Below are positions 51,359-59,070 of a stretch of 64,000 nucleotides of DNA, in pieces (position 1 is the first letter of the stretch; every line of letters begins with the position of its first letter). Made by a program: the position numbers and the translations under genes. The notes under the pieces were generated by a model that made no database searches, was not told the origin of the DNA, and worked only from the letters and a program-made list of their open reading frames with translations. This stretch comes from Thiodiazotropha sp050291245. GTDB lineage: Bacteria; Pseudomonadota; Gammaproteobacteria; Chromatiales; Chromatiaceae. The DNA is taken from positions 1 through 64,000 of the forward strand of contig JBNKJP010000069.1 in the NCBI GenBank assembly GCA_050291245.1, given 5' to 3'.

Positions 51359-51772
51359 TCAAGCTGAGTCCCATAACGCCAGCACAGTGGCGATCGCCCG
51401 AGAGAATTTTCCGAAGGAGTGAGGCTTGACGATGTAATCGTCCACGTCATAGGCGAAGGCGGCATCCCGGTCCTTGGGTTCGTTGGAGGAGGTCAGGACA
51501 ATGATACGCAATTCCCGCAGTGCCGGATCGTTGCGCACCTGGTGAAGAAATTCGATGCCGCTCATTTTGGGCAGGTTTAGATCAAGAAGGATAAGGGCCG
51601 GGGAAATCTTCATTTTGCCGTCATCGCCACGCAGCATGTGCAGGGCTTCGATTCCAGTTCGCGCCACATGCAGCGGATTGCGAATCGCATTCTTTTCCAG
51701 TGCACGCTGAACCGTCATGATATCGACCCGGTCATCTTCGATCAAAAGGATTGTTTCGTCACTGTTCAGCAT
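51359..51772 (-). CDS. Single-domain response regulator, Rcp1-like
   Basis: Stand-alone receiver of 137 residues with LLIEDDRVDIMTVQRALEK, phospho-acceptor Asp in LILLDLNLPKMSGIEFL, switch Thr/Ser in IVLTSSN and the Lys in YIVKPHSF. The long alpha1 start and the insert GDDGKMKISP are typical of Rcp1-type regulators that pair with phytochrome-like or CHASE kinases. ATG 51772 is chosen; an upstream GTG at 51784 would add four residues, and neither has a strong ribosome site. It lies between kinase and cyclase genes. Confidence 0.88.
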   Translation of the reverse strand: MLNSDETILLIEDDRVDIMTVQRALEKNAIRNPLHVARTGIEALHMLRGDDGKMKISPALILLDLNLPKMSGIEFLHQVRNDPALRELRIIVLTSSNEPKDRDAAFAYDVDDYIVKPHSFGKFSRAIATVLALWDSA

Positions 51773-51784
51773 TACTTGGCCCAC

Positions 51785-52089
51785 AAGGGGTTGAGTATGA
51801 GGCGTCCGGGTTGCCGTGAAACATCAGGATGAGCAGAGACTCATTTGTCCGTCCTATAAATAGGCTTTTAGCGGATCAGGCCTGAATATTCAACACTGTT
51901 AATGATATTGAAACCTAATTGAGTGTTGTTGTTTATTTTAGAGCGTAACAAACGCGCGCGCTACTTGTCTGGAAAGCGCGGTCCCTGTGTGAATTCGTAG
52001 TGAATGGTTTTATGGACCGTTTTATGGTTCAACCCTGAAAACCGCAATAAGCCCGAAATGGTGACGATAATGTTACGATATTATTTCAA
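51785..52089. other. Intergenic region between Rcp1-like regulator and histidine kinase
   Basis: About 305 bases. The sequence from 51890 to 51950 is AT-rich (TTAATGATATTGAAACCTAAT) and may promote the regulator-cyclase pair apart from the kinase. I see no gene or stable hairpin with a T-run. Confidence 0.4.
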
Positions 52090-54036
52090 TCATGCAAGTG
52101 TATCTTGCTGCGGTTGTTTTATCGGCCAAGTAAAAGAGAAACACGCACCTTTCCCAAGCTCCGATTCGAGTTGTATCTTTCCTCCATGCTCCACCACGAT
52201 TTTTTTAACCAAGGCTAATCCGATGCCCGTACTGTTGCCGAAATCTCGTGATTCCAGGGTCTGAAACATCATAAATACCTTGTCGTGGTACTCGGGGGCG
52301 ATTCCCTGCCCATCATCGCAAACACGAAAACGGTAAGTGCCGTCGAAGGCTTTTCCGTCCACGCGGATGTGACCATTTTTACCGCCATGGTATTTCAGGG
52401 CATTGCCGATAAGGTTTGAGAAGACCTGCCCCAGCTGTAATCTGTCCGCCAGTAGTACGGGCATGTCCTCAGCGATTGTGATGATGAAATCTTTCGATGG
52501 CGAAAGGGAGTCGATAATCTCCTCGATCAGGATACGGGTATCGACCCAGGTCTCGGTGTCTTCGGTCTTACCGACCCGGGAGTATTCGAGAAGTCCCTCA
52601 ATGAGTTCGTGCATGCGCCGGACACGGTCTCTCAGGAGCGCCAGTTGTTCTTTGGAAACCGGGGTGATCTTTTCTTCCAGGTCCTCCTCGATCCACTCAG
52701 CCAGGTTGCTCACCGCGCGCAACGGGGCTTTGAGGTCATGGGAGGTGACATAGGCGAACTGTTCCAGATACTCCGCCCGGCGTTCCGCCTCCGCGGTACG
52801 GCTGGCAATGTGCTGTTCCAGGGTTTCGTTAAGCAGCTGGAGTTCGGTTTCAGCCGCCTTGCGTTCACTGACCTCCTGGTTGAGTTCCTTCACGATCTCC
52901 CTGAGCTGAGCGGTGCGTTCAGCCACTTCGAGACGTACCTGGCGGGCCCGTTCCACCAGGCTGGCGGCATAGATGGTTAGGAGCAGAGAGAAGGCGATAC
53001 CCCCTGACAGGATAATCCAGCTGTTACGGAATTCGGCCTCAAAACGGTTGCTTGCAGGTTGGCAGACCACATCCCACTCCTCATTGTCGATGCGAATGGT
53101 CTCCGTGTACTCGAGGTCCGAGGGTTGATACACCCGATCAGCCTGTTCGTGCTCGGTTAGAACCCGGGAGACATGGGTGTAGAGATGGGACTCCGGGTCA
53201 CGCCGATCTCGGAGAAAGAAATGCAGGTGCACCGAACCCGGACTCAGGGTTGAGAGGGCGTGTTCCACAATCATCCCCAGATCGAACTGTCCCAGGGCAA
53301 ATCCGCGGAACTCCGAGGTGGCGACGCTCCCGGGCTCCTCTTCTTCGTTGTAGTAGATCGGTATGGCCACCGTGATCTCGGAGGGCAGGCTGCCGTGTCC
53401 CAGAGGTTTGGCTGAGACCTGCTGCTGGCGACGGGTCAGGGCGTCACGGAAAAGCGCCATGATGTGGGCATCGCCTGCCAGGTCGAGGCCCAGTTGTGAC
53501 TTGTTTTCGGTATAGGGCTGTACATACAGTACCGGGTAGTGTTCCGTGTGTTCCGCGACTCCGGGATCAGCCGGTTCACGTATCGTGAATTTGGGGAAAC
53601 TGCGCCGGGCAATTTCAATGAATTCTTTAAACTGGCGTTGCGTGACATGGGGGACCCAGGCAAGGGATTTCACACCCGTGCGGTTTTTCAGGGCCGGTGC
53701 GACGAATTTGCGAAATTCGCGACGGCCCACCATCTCGGAGGCCTCGAAAAGGCTGGCGAGATCCTTGACGACACTGAGGGAGAAGTTGATATCCCTCTGA
53801 GTCAGCAGAATGCGAATCTGCGAGGCCTCCCGAAATGCGATATCCGCCTGACGCCGCTCCCAGTTCAGGGATTGCATGAACATTCCCAGGGAGATCCCCA
53901 GACTGATCAGAGCCACCAGAACAACCGGTAAATAGTCCCACACCGCGGACATGAGTCTGGTTGAGCTTGTCTGCCGATTCGGTTTGCCGTTGCCGGGGGG
54001 CAGGTTTATTGGCGTTGGTTGGAGCTGTGGATTCAT
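52090..54036 (-). CDS. CHASE-domain sensor histidine kinase
   Basis: Membrane sensor kinase of 648 residues. TM1 (about 33-53) leads to a periplasmic CHASE domain (FREASQIRILLTQRDINFSLSVVKDLASLF, VKSLAWVPHVTQRQF, QLGLDLAGDAHIMALFRDA), TM2 lies near 345-365, then a coiled coil with a long Glu-rich helix. The HisKA box has the phospho-acceptor His in YVTSHDLKAPLRAVSNL, and HATPase_c follows (LIGNALKYHG, CDDGQGIAPEY, GNSTGIGLALVKKIV). It has no receiver of its own and probably phosphorylates the downstream Rcp1-like regulator. CHASE domains bind small ligands. Confidence 0.9.
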   Translation of the reverse strand: MNPQLQPTPINLPPGNGKPNRQTSSTRLMSAVWDYLPVVLVALISLGISLGMFMQSLNWERRQADIAFREASQIRILLTQRDINFSLSVVKDLASLFEASEMVGRREFRKFVAPALKNRTGVKSLAWVPHVTQRQFKEFIEIARRSFPKFTIREPADPGVAEHTEHYPVLYVQPYTENKSQLGLDLAGDAHIMALFRDALTRRQQQVSAKPLGHGSLPSEITVAIPIYYNEEEEPGSVATSEFRGFALGQFDLGMIVEHALSTLSPGSVHLHFFLRDRRDPESHLYTHVSRVLTEHEQADRVYQPSDLEYTETIRIDNEEWDVVCQPASNRFEAEFRNSWIILSGGIAFSLLLTIYAASLVERARQVRLEVAERTAQLREIVKELNQEVSERKAAETELQLLNETLEQHIASRTAEAERRAEYLEQFAYVTSHDLKAPLRAVSNLAEWIEEDLEEKITPVSKEQLALLRDRVRRMHELIEGLLEYSRVGKTEDTETWVDTRILIEEIIDSLSPSKDFIITIAEDMPVLLADRLQLGQVFSNLIGNALKYHGGKNGHIRVDGKAFDGTYRFRVCDDGQGIAPEYHDKVFMMFQTLESRDFGNSTGIGLALVKKIVVEHGGKIQLESELGKGACFSFTWPIKQPQQDTLA

Positions 54037-54160
54037 GGGCGTCCGCGTCGATACCCGTTAAGTCTAACCTGTTCTTGGCGGTGACACACGGATACCCGGC
54101 TGATCTGGGTTGCCCGTGTGTAGTAGTCCAGAGCGGAACGTGCAGAATGGTTGGAGATGG

Positions 54161-55810
54161 CTACTCGCCAAAGAGCGGAAAACCCTTCTCGTAAATCCCT
54201 GCCTTGATCTGTGAGTCGAGAAACAGCGTCGGTACCTCAAGTATCACTTGTTTGCAGTGCCGGGCCATGACTTTGATGGCTTCCTGCTGGGAGTATCTTG
54301 GGCGGGTGTTGAATGAACCGCCATGGACATCGGTAATAAACCACTTATCCATCTGGCGGCTGATATGCAGGCGTGGCTCACGGGTATGAATCCGGGTCTG
54401 TCCCAGTTTCGGGTTCCAGTCCCGGCATAAACGGTTGATGAACCGGGGGATCTGTTGATCGTAGAGTCGGCGTATCGCCGCCATCGGCTTGCCATAGTGC
54501 AATTCCTGGATCGCGCCCCCGGTCCAGGCAATACCATCCACATCCCGTTCCACGGCATGCTGCAGAAGCATCTTCAAGGCCATTCCGATCCACTCTTTGC
54601 GAAACGGGGCGGGAGGGATACGCCCCGGCCAGCGGTCCTGGTAACCGTATCGGGCTCCGGACTGGTGCCAGTCACTCTGAATCTCTTCGATGAACAACAG
54701 ACGTCGGCCGTTCAGGTCGACCCGCTGCTTGGTACGAAAGTGAAGCAACAGGTTGCGTGCATGATAGTGCTCGGTAAAGTGCGAGATCGGATAATCGGGG
54801 AGGGTCAGAAGCCACTCATGGTAATCCTCTCCGCCACACAGGGTCTTATGCTCATAGCGTCGGCAGGGTGTGTACTCGACCGGTACCCCGACATGTTGAA
54901 GGGCGTGATAGCTGGCCGCCTCGAAGGCACTTGATTTGTCGATGTGGCGGAAGCCGCCCTTGGTCGGGTTCCTGACCGGATTACCGATGGTGTCCAGGGC
55001 GAACCACTCGAGCCGTTGGGTGCCCGTCGACGGGGGCCCGCCGGGTTTGATGAATCCGACCTTGTAGTAGTGCAGGGTATCCACATATCGCACCACGCAC
55101 TTTTCATCACTCCAGGTCAGTTTGTGCTCCAGTTGGCGGTTTTTCTGGATGTTGAACTGGGGTACCTCCAAGAAGTGCAGATCGCAGTTCCGCTCAGAAA
55201 CCAGTTCATGTGCCAATTCCATGCGAATGGTTGAGAAGTTGATGTGTCGCAACAGCTCCTGCCGGGTGATCGACGCCTGACCGAGCTGTTCCTGATATGC
55301 CAGAAAGGGAAGCGCCCCGGACCAGCGGATCTCCTCTTCCCGAATACCCTGTTGTTTCAGGTTCATCAGGGTATTGCGCCATTGCTGTACCGTGGCGCGC
55401 TGCAAAGGGATTGTAGTCAAATGCCGACGCAGCCGGCTATAGAGCCGGTCGGGGTAGGGAAAGCGCCTCTCCAACCGGGGGAAGTCGTCGCCGGCAATGC
55501 GGTTTCTGGCCTGCTCGATGACCCGGATCTGGTTTTCCTGGCGCAACCAGTTGAGGAAAACCCGGCGATCCTTCTCGCTCCAGTGCCCAATATGGGCGAT
55601 ATCAGCGAGGGTGTGGCCCGAAAAGCGGAAATCCGGATGGTGGTAGTAGGGCAGTTGCTGATACGGATCGGGATCGGTCACGATATCCACCAGTGCATAC
55701 AGATCCTGATGAGGGGTATCCTGCGTCACCTGACGATTCAGGCGCAGCGCGTGATAACGTGCCCGTATGTTGGATATGCCGGCCTTTTTCCCGCTGGGTA
55801 GAGGGATCAT
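54161..55810 (-). CDS. Unknown protein resembling a module of phage large polyvalent proteins
   Basis: Cytosolic protein of 549 residues with no signal peptide or membrane segment; I cannot name a function. EEIRWSGALPFLAYQ (about 158-172), ITRQELLRHI (181-190), YHEWLLTLPDY (330-340), LLFIEEIQSDWHQSGARYGY (371-390), PPAPFRKEWIGMALKMLLQH (399-418) and DGIAWTGG (425-432) recur in the same order in very large phage and plasmid polyproteins as I remember them. Here the block is a free-standing gene. It lies between a kinase and mtgA; GAGGT upstream supports the ATG. A toxin, nuclease or modification enzyme is possible but not shown. Confidence 0.7.
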   Translation of the reverse strand: MIPLPSGKKAGISNIRARYHALRLNRQVTQDTPHQDLYALVDIVTDPDPYQQLPYYHHPDFRFSGHTLADIAHIGHWSEKDRRVFLNWLRQENQIRVIEQARNRIAGDDFPRLERRFPYPDRLYSRLRRHLTTIPLQRATVQQWRNTLMNLKQQGIREEEIRWSGALPFLAYQEQLGQASITRQELLRHINFSTIRMELAHELVSERNCDLHFLEVPQFNIQKNRQLEHKLTWSDEKCVVRYVDTLHYYKVGFIKPGGPPSTGTQRLEWFALDTIGNPVRNPTKGGFRHIDKSSAFEAASYHALQHVGVPVEYTPCRRYEHKTLCGGEDYHEWLLTLPDYPISHFTEHYHARNLLLHFRTKQRVDLNGRRLLFIEEIQSDWHQSGARYGYQDRWPGRIPPAPFRKEWIGMALKMLLQHAVERDVDGIAWTGGAIQELHYGKPMAAIRRLYDQQIPRFINRLCRDWNPKLGQTRIHTREPRLHISRQMDKWFITDVHGGSFNTRPRYSQQEAIKVMARHCKQVILEVPTLFLDSQIKAGIYEKGFPLFGE

Positions 55811-55902
55811 CTGGTTTTACCTCATGCAGATTCAGGATCCGAGGTTTTCCGCTTCACACTTCTTATATCAGGCCATGCCCGGGCTTTTAACCGGGTGCTA
55901 GT

Positions 55903-56646
55903 ATGGAAATCCCTATGCCGAGATACACCCACGCTCAGAGTAAACGCCGTCGCATCCTCCGGTCACTGTACCGGGGTGTCCTACGCCTGTTCGCCGGGTT
56001 TGTCCTGCTTCTGGTGGTGACGATTCTGCTGCTGCGTTTCGTCGACCCGCCCTTATGGTCCTGGCGGATTCATCGGGCGATGGATCCGCCGCCGAACTAT
56101 CCGCAGCAGCCCAGGCATCAGTGGGTGAGCCTGGAACGGATGCCGCCGGCCCTGTTGCTCGCGGTGGTGGCGTCCGAAGATCAGCGCTTCCCCTGGCACC
56201 ATGGCATCGATCTGGAGGCGATCCACAATGCCTTGCAGGCGGCGGACCGGGGCAAACCCCTGCGCGGTGCCAGTACCCTCACGCAGCAGACGGCAAAGAA
56301 CCTGTTTCTCTGGTCAGACCGGGCCTTCAGTCGGAAATTTCTCGAACTGGGGCTGGCGCTGTTGCTGGAACTGCTATGGGATAAGCAACGCATTCTCGAA
56401 GTCTATCTGAACATCGTGGAGTTCGGTCCCGGGGTCTATGGGGTCGGGGCGGCGAGTGAGTACTGGTTCCATCGGCCGGTGGAGCGGATTTCACCCATCC
56501 AGGCAGCGCGGCTGGCTGCGATACTTCCCAATCCCTGGCGTTATCGGGCGCAACCGCCCACCCCCTACGTGCGGGAGAGATCCCACTGGATCGTGCAACA
56601 GATGCAACAGCTGGGTTATGCCTGGTTGGATCCGGTGTTCGAATAG
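55903..56646 (+). CDS. mtgA: Monofunctional peptidoglycan transglycosylase MtgA
   Basis: Membrane-anchored glycosyltransferase of 247 residues (family GT51) that polymerises lipid II glycan strands. One TM helix (about 25-47) is followed by the catalytic domain. The nucleophilic Glu lies in VVASEDQRFPWHHGID, with GASTLTQQTAKNLFL, KFLELGLALLLELLWDKQRILEVYLNIVEFGPGVYGV and NPWRYRAQPP. ATG 55903 is used; ATG 55915 would shorten the protein by four residues. Confidence 0.93.
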   Translation: MEIPMPRYTHAQSKRRRILRSLYRGVLRLFAGFVLLLVVTILLLRFVDPPLWSWRIHRAMDPPPNYPQQPRHQWVSLERMPPALLLAVVASEDQRFPWHHGIDLEAIHNALQAADRGKPLRGASTLTQQTAKNLFLWSDRAFSRKFLELGLALLLELLWDKQRILEVYLNIVEFGPGVYGVGAASEYWFHRPVERISPIQAARLAAILPNPWRYRAQPPTPYVRERSHWIVQQMQQLGYAWLDPVFE

Positions 56647-56665
56647 TCCCACGGAGTATTCGGGA

Positions 56666-57079
56666 TTACTGCTTGCAGGGGCCCAGTCGCTGCCCGGTGG
56701 TCCGGGATTTGAGCGCGACCCCCTGGGAGGTGATGTGGATGACCCCTTCGGCCGTATCGCCGTGATAGGTGATCGAACCCTGACTGGAGGTGGCCTGGCC
56801 CTCCTGGTTGCAGGCGATGTTCCAGGATACCTTGTCGCCCTCGGTGACCAGGTCGATGGTCTCGCAGGATTTTCCCAGCTGACTGTCCTTGGGTACGAAA
56901 TCCGCCTGGGTGATACAGGTGGTGTAGGAGGCGGGAGGCAACTGTACCGGCATGTTCGGCATATCCATCACCGCGGTCCATTTCCAGAGACCCGGATTCA
57001 TGTTGACGTCCGCTGCCAGCAACGCGCCGCTGGATCCGAACAGGATGGCTACGGTGGTAATGAACCTAGTCCGCTTCAT
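56666..57079 (-). CDS. DUF3617-like periplasmic protein
   Basis: Secreted protein of 137 residues. The signal peptide is MKRTRFITTVAILFGSSGALLA, after which NMNPGLWKWTAVMDMPNMP and the Cys pair (SYTTCITQADF, CETID, IACNQEG, GPCKQ) follow the DUF3617 pattern. Its role is not known. GGGAG sets the start at 57079; the longer frame to 57136 would put the signal peptide inside. It converges with mtgA. Confidence 0.8.
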   Translation of the reverse strand: MKRTRFITTVAILFGSSGALLAADVNMNPGLWKWTAVMDMPNMPVQLPPASYTTCITQADFVPKDSQLGKSCETIDLVTEGDKVSWNIACNQEGQATSSQGSITYHGDTAEGVIHITSQGVALKSRTTGQRLGPCKQ

Positions 57080-57150
57080 GATAAGGACTCCCGTGGGAAG
57101 GTCTATGGGGTGAATGGCACTTACTGAAGAAAGCACACTGGGTCTTTGGT

Positions 57151-57220
57151 CATCCCGGCCTATAGCGGGATCCAGAAGGCTTTACGGTGCGATATTCCTG
57201 GGTTCCGGCATACGCCGGAA
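57151..57220. repeat. Composite palindromic repeat with CATCCCGGC and TTCCGGC arms
   Basis: An imperfect ATCCCGGC...GCGGGAT palindrome (57152-57171) is followed by GGTGCGATATTCCTGG and the perfect TTCCGGC-ATAC-GCCGGAA palindrome (57203-57220). The same second half appears at 49862-49897, and the first half at 10506-10525. Confidence 0.8.
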
Positions 57221-57327
57221 TGTCGCTGTTTTGGCTTAAGGTAAGTACCACTCGATTATGGGGTTGAACTATAGCCGTTCAGCGGTGTGAAGCAAGCGAT
57301 CTGTTTCCTGTTACTAACCGGGCCAAC

Positions 57328-57390
57328 GATATTGATACGCTGAGCCGACCTGTGTTTGTTTGCGGCGGTAGCCGTGAGTGTATCAATATC
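57328..57390. promoter_or_regulatory. Perfect 11-bp inverted arms GATATTGATAC / GTATCAATATC
   Basis: The arms lie 41 bases apart and upstream of the MotA/MotB-like operon by 113 bases. They could form a stem-loop or two operator half-sites. The arms resemble the TATCAA/TTGATA half-sites of the MarR operators but with reversed order and wide spacing. Confidence 0.5.
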
Positions 57391-57502
57391 CATGGCCTGG
57401 TAAGTGGTTTAGGGATGTTGGCCTGCTATTTGCTCATTTCAATGCAGACGCTCGTTACCACGAGACCCGTGTTCAACAAAACGCTTCAACGGGAGACCTG
57501 CA

Positions 57503-58312
57503 TTGGCACTTTACCTGTGGATCGGACTACTCACCCTCTCCGTGATTCTGTCTGTCACGGTACAACTCATCGCGCCGGGTTCCGGGATGATCGCCATAGT
57601 TTCCGGCCTGTTTCTCGTCATGGGGGGTACTTTGCTGACGGCGATCATGAGTTTTTCCATCAAGTCCGTGATCGCCCTGTGGCCGTTGATCAGCGACTTT
57701 CGCCAGCCGGTCAGGAATCCGCAAGAAGAGGAGGAAGAGTCCTTCCGGCGTTTCCTGCAAGCGGCAAATCTTTTCCGTCGCGGTGAAATACGGCCGGCGG
57801 AAACCGTTATCCAGCAGATTTCCGATCCCCTATTGCGTCGTGGTACCCAACTGGTTCTGGATGGCTTTCCCCGGGACCAGATCAGTCTGGCGTTGCAACG
57901 CCAGATCGCGGAGGACCGAGACCACCTTCGCCAACCGGTCGAGATGCTGCGCGGGATGAGCGGTTACGCACCGGCCTTCGGCATGCTCGGCACACTACTG
58001 GGCCTGGTGCAGATGCTGTTCGGACTCGGTTCCGGGGATCTGGCTTCGATCGGCGCCGCCATGGGATTCGCCATGCTGACCACGGTTTACGGCCTGGTGC
58101 TGGCAAACCTGATTCTCAAACCCCTGGCGAGTAAATTCGAGCAGCGGGGGCGGCAGTTGATCTCCCGGAAAGTGGCTCATCTTCAGGCTGTGATGATGGT
58201 GTGCGATCGCCAGCATGGGGACCTGATTCGGGAGATGATGGACGAGAGCAGCGCTCGCAAGGACCTGCAGCATGCCGCCATGCAACTGCAGCTGGTGGCC
58301 ACTTCGGAATGA
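57503..58312 (+). CDS. MotA-like stator channel subunit
   Basis: Inner-membrane protein of 269 residues of the MotA/TolQ/ExbB family. Two helices lie at the N-terminus (LYLWIGLLTLSVILSVTVQLI and GMIAIVSGLFLVMGGTLLTAI). A cytoplasmic part follows, then two helices with SGYAPAFGMLGTLLGLVQMLFGLG and IGAAMGFAMLTTVYGLVLANLILKPLASKF, the MotA pattern. The start is TTG at 57503 with GGGAGA. Its stop overlaps the MotB-like gene (ATGA). It is not next to flagellar genes, so it may power a flagellum encoded elsewhere or another ion-driven machine. Confidence 0.85.
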   Translation: MALYLWIGLLTLSVILSVTVQLIAPGSGMIAIVSGLFLVMGGTLLTAIMSFSIKSVIALWPLISDFRQPVRNPQEEEEESFRRFLQAANLFRRGEIRPAETVIQQISDPLLRRGTQLVLDGFPRDQISLALQRQIAEDRDHLRQPVEMLRGMSGYAPAFGMLGTLLGLVQMLFGLGSGDLASIGAAMGFAMLTTVYGLVLANLILKPLASKFEQRGRQLISRKVAHLQAVMMVCDRQHGDLIREMMDESSARKDLQHAAMQLQLVATSE

Positions 58313-59040
58313 ATGTGAAATCCCATCTTGGCGATCTGGAGACCCAGGCCTGGTATGCCTGGGAAGAGCCGGCGACGGAACCCAACTGGTTGTTGACCTA
58401 TGTGGATGTACTGAGTGTGATCCTGGCGATGCTGGTGGTTCTGTTGGGCCAGATGGCGGTGCGACAGCTGCAGCCCCTGGAAGCGGAACACCGGGTGACC
58501 GAGCCCCAGGCCGTGGTCCAGCCGCTTACCGAACCTGTCGTGTCCGAGCAACTCGCGGGCCAGAATGACCCGGTGATCGAGAATGCCACGGATCCGCCTA
58601 GCGACAGCCAGGAGGCTCGCCTGGTGGCCGAAATCGAACGCCGCTTCGAAGATACGGTCAAGGTGGTTGAGCGGGAACAGGGCGTCTCCCTGGAGATCGC
58701 GGAATCTATCCTGTTTCGCACCAATGAGGCCGCGCTGCTGCCTGAGGCGTTGCCGATCCTGGCGAAACTGGCCACCACCCTGCAGAACATCGGTGAGGCG
58801 AACATCGCCGTGGAGGGGCATACCGATAATCGTCCGATCCGGGGTGGCCGCTATGAGTCGAATTGGGAACTTGGCGCAGCCCGGGCCAATGCGGTGACCC
58901 GGTTTCTCTTGCAACAGGGCTTATCCCCGCGGCACCTTCGCTCGGTGAGTTACGCCGATTCCCGGCCCGTGGCGGACAACGCCAGTGCGGCGGGGCGGGC
59001 AGAAAACCGTCGCGTGAATCTTAAGGTCGAATTTTTGTAG
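58309..59040 (+). CDS. MotB-like protein with OmpA peptidoglycan-binding domain
   Basis: Partner of the MotA-like protein, 243 residues. A single N-terminal helix (NWLLTYVDVLSVILAMLVVLLGQM) carries D33 at the place of the ion-binding Asp of MotB. A linker follows, then an OmpA-like domain that binds peptidoglycan (EGHTDNRPIRGGRYESNWELGAARANAVTRFL, YADSRPVADNASAAGRAENRRVNL). The start overlaps the motA-like stop. The protein is shorter than enterobacterial MotB. Confidence 0.87.
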   Translation: MNVKSHLGDLETQAWYAWEEPATEPNWLLTYVDVLSVILAMLVVLLGQMAVRQLQPLEAEHRVTEPQAVVQPLTEPVVSEQLAGQNDPVIENATDPPSDSQEARLVAEIERRFEDTVKVVEREQGVSLEIAESILFRTNEAALLPEALPILAKLATTLQNIGEANIAVEGHTDNRPIRGGRYESNWELGAARANAVTRFLLQQGLSPRHLRSVSYADSRPVADNASAAGRAENRRVNLKVEFL

Positions 59041-59070
59041 ATGCACTCCGCTTCGGAAAACCCCAAGCGG

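Larger units (their letters stand above)
57080..57502. other. Intergenic region with repeats before the MotA-like gene
   Basis: About 420 bases between divergent genes. It holds a composite palindromic repeat (57151-57220) and a separate pair of perfect 11-bp inverted arms (57328-57390). No gene is supportable before the TTG start at 57503. Confidence 0.6.

Noticed and set aside
10506..57220. Scattered palindromes as a CRISPR array
   Set aside because: The copies are far apart, without regular spacers or cas genes.
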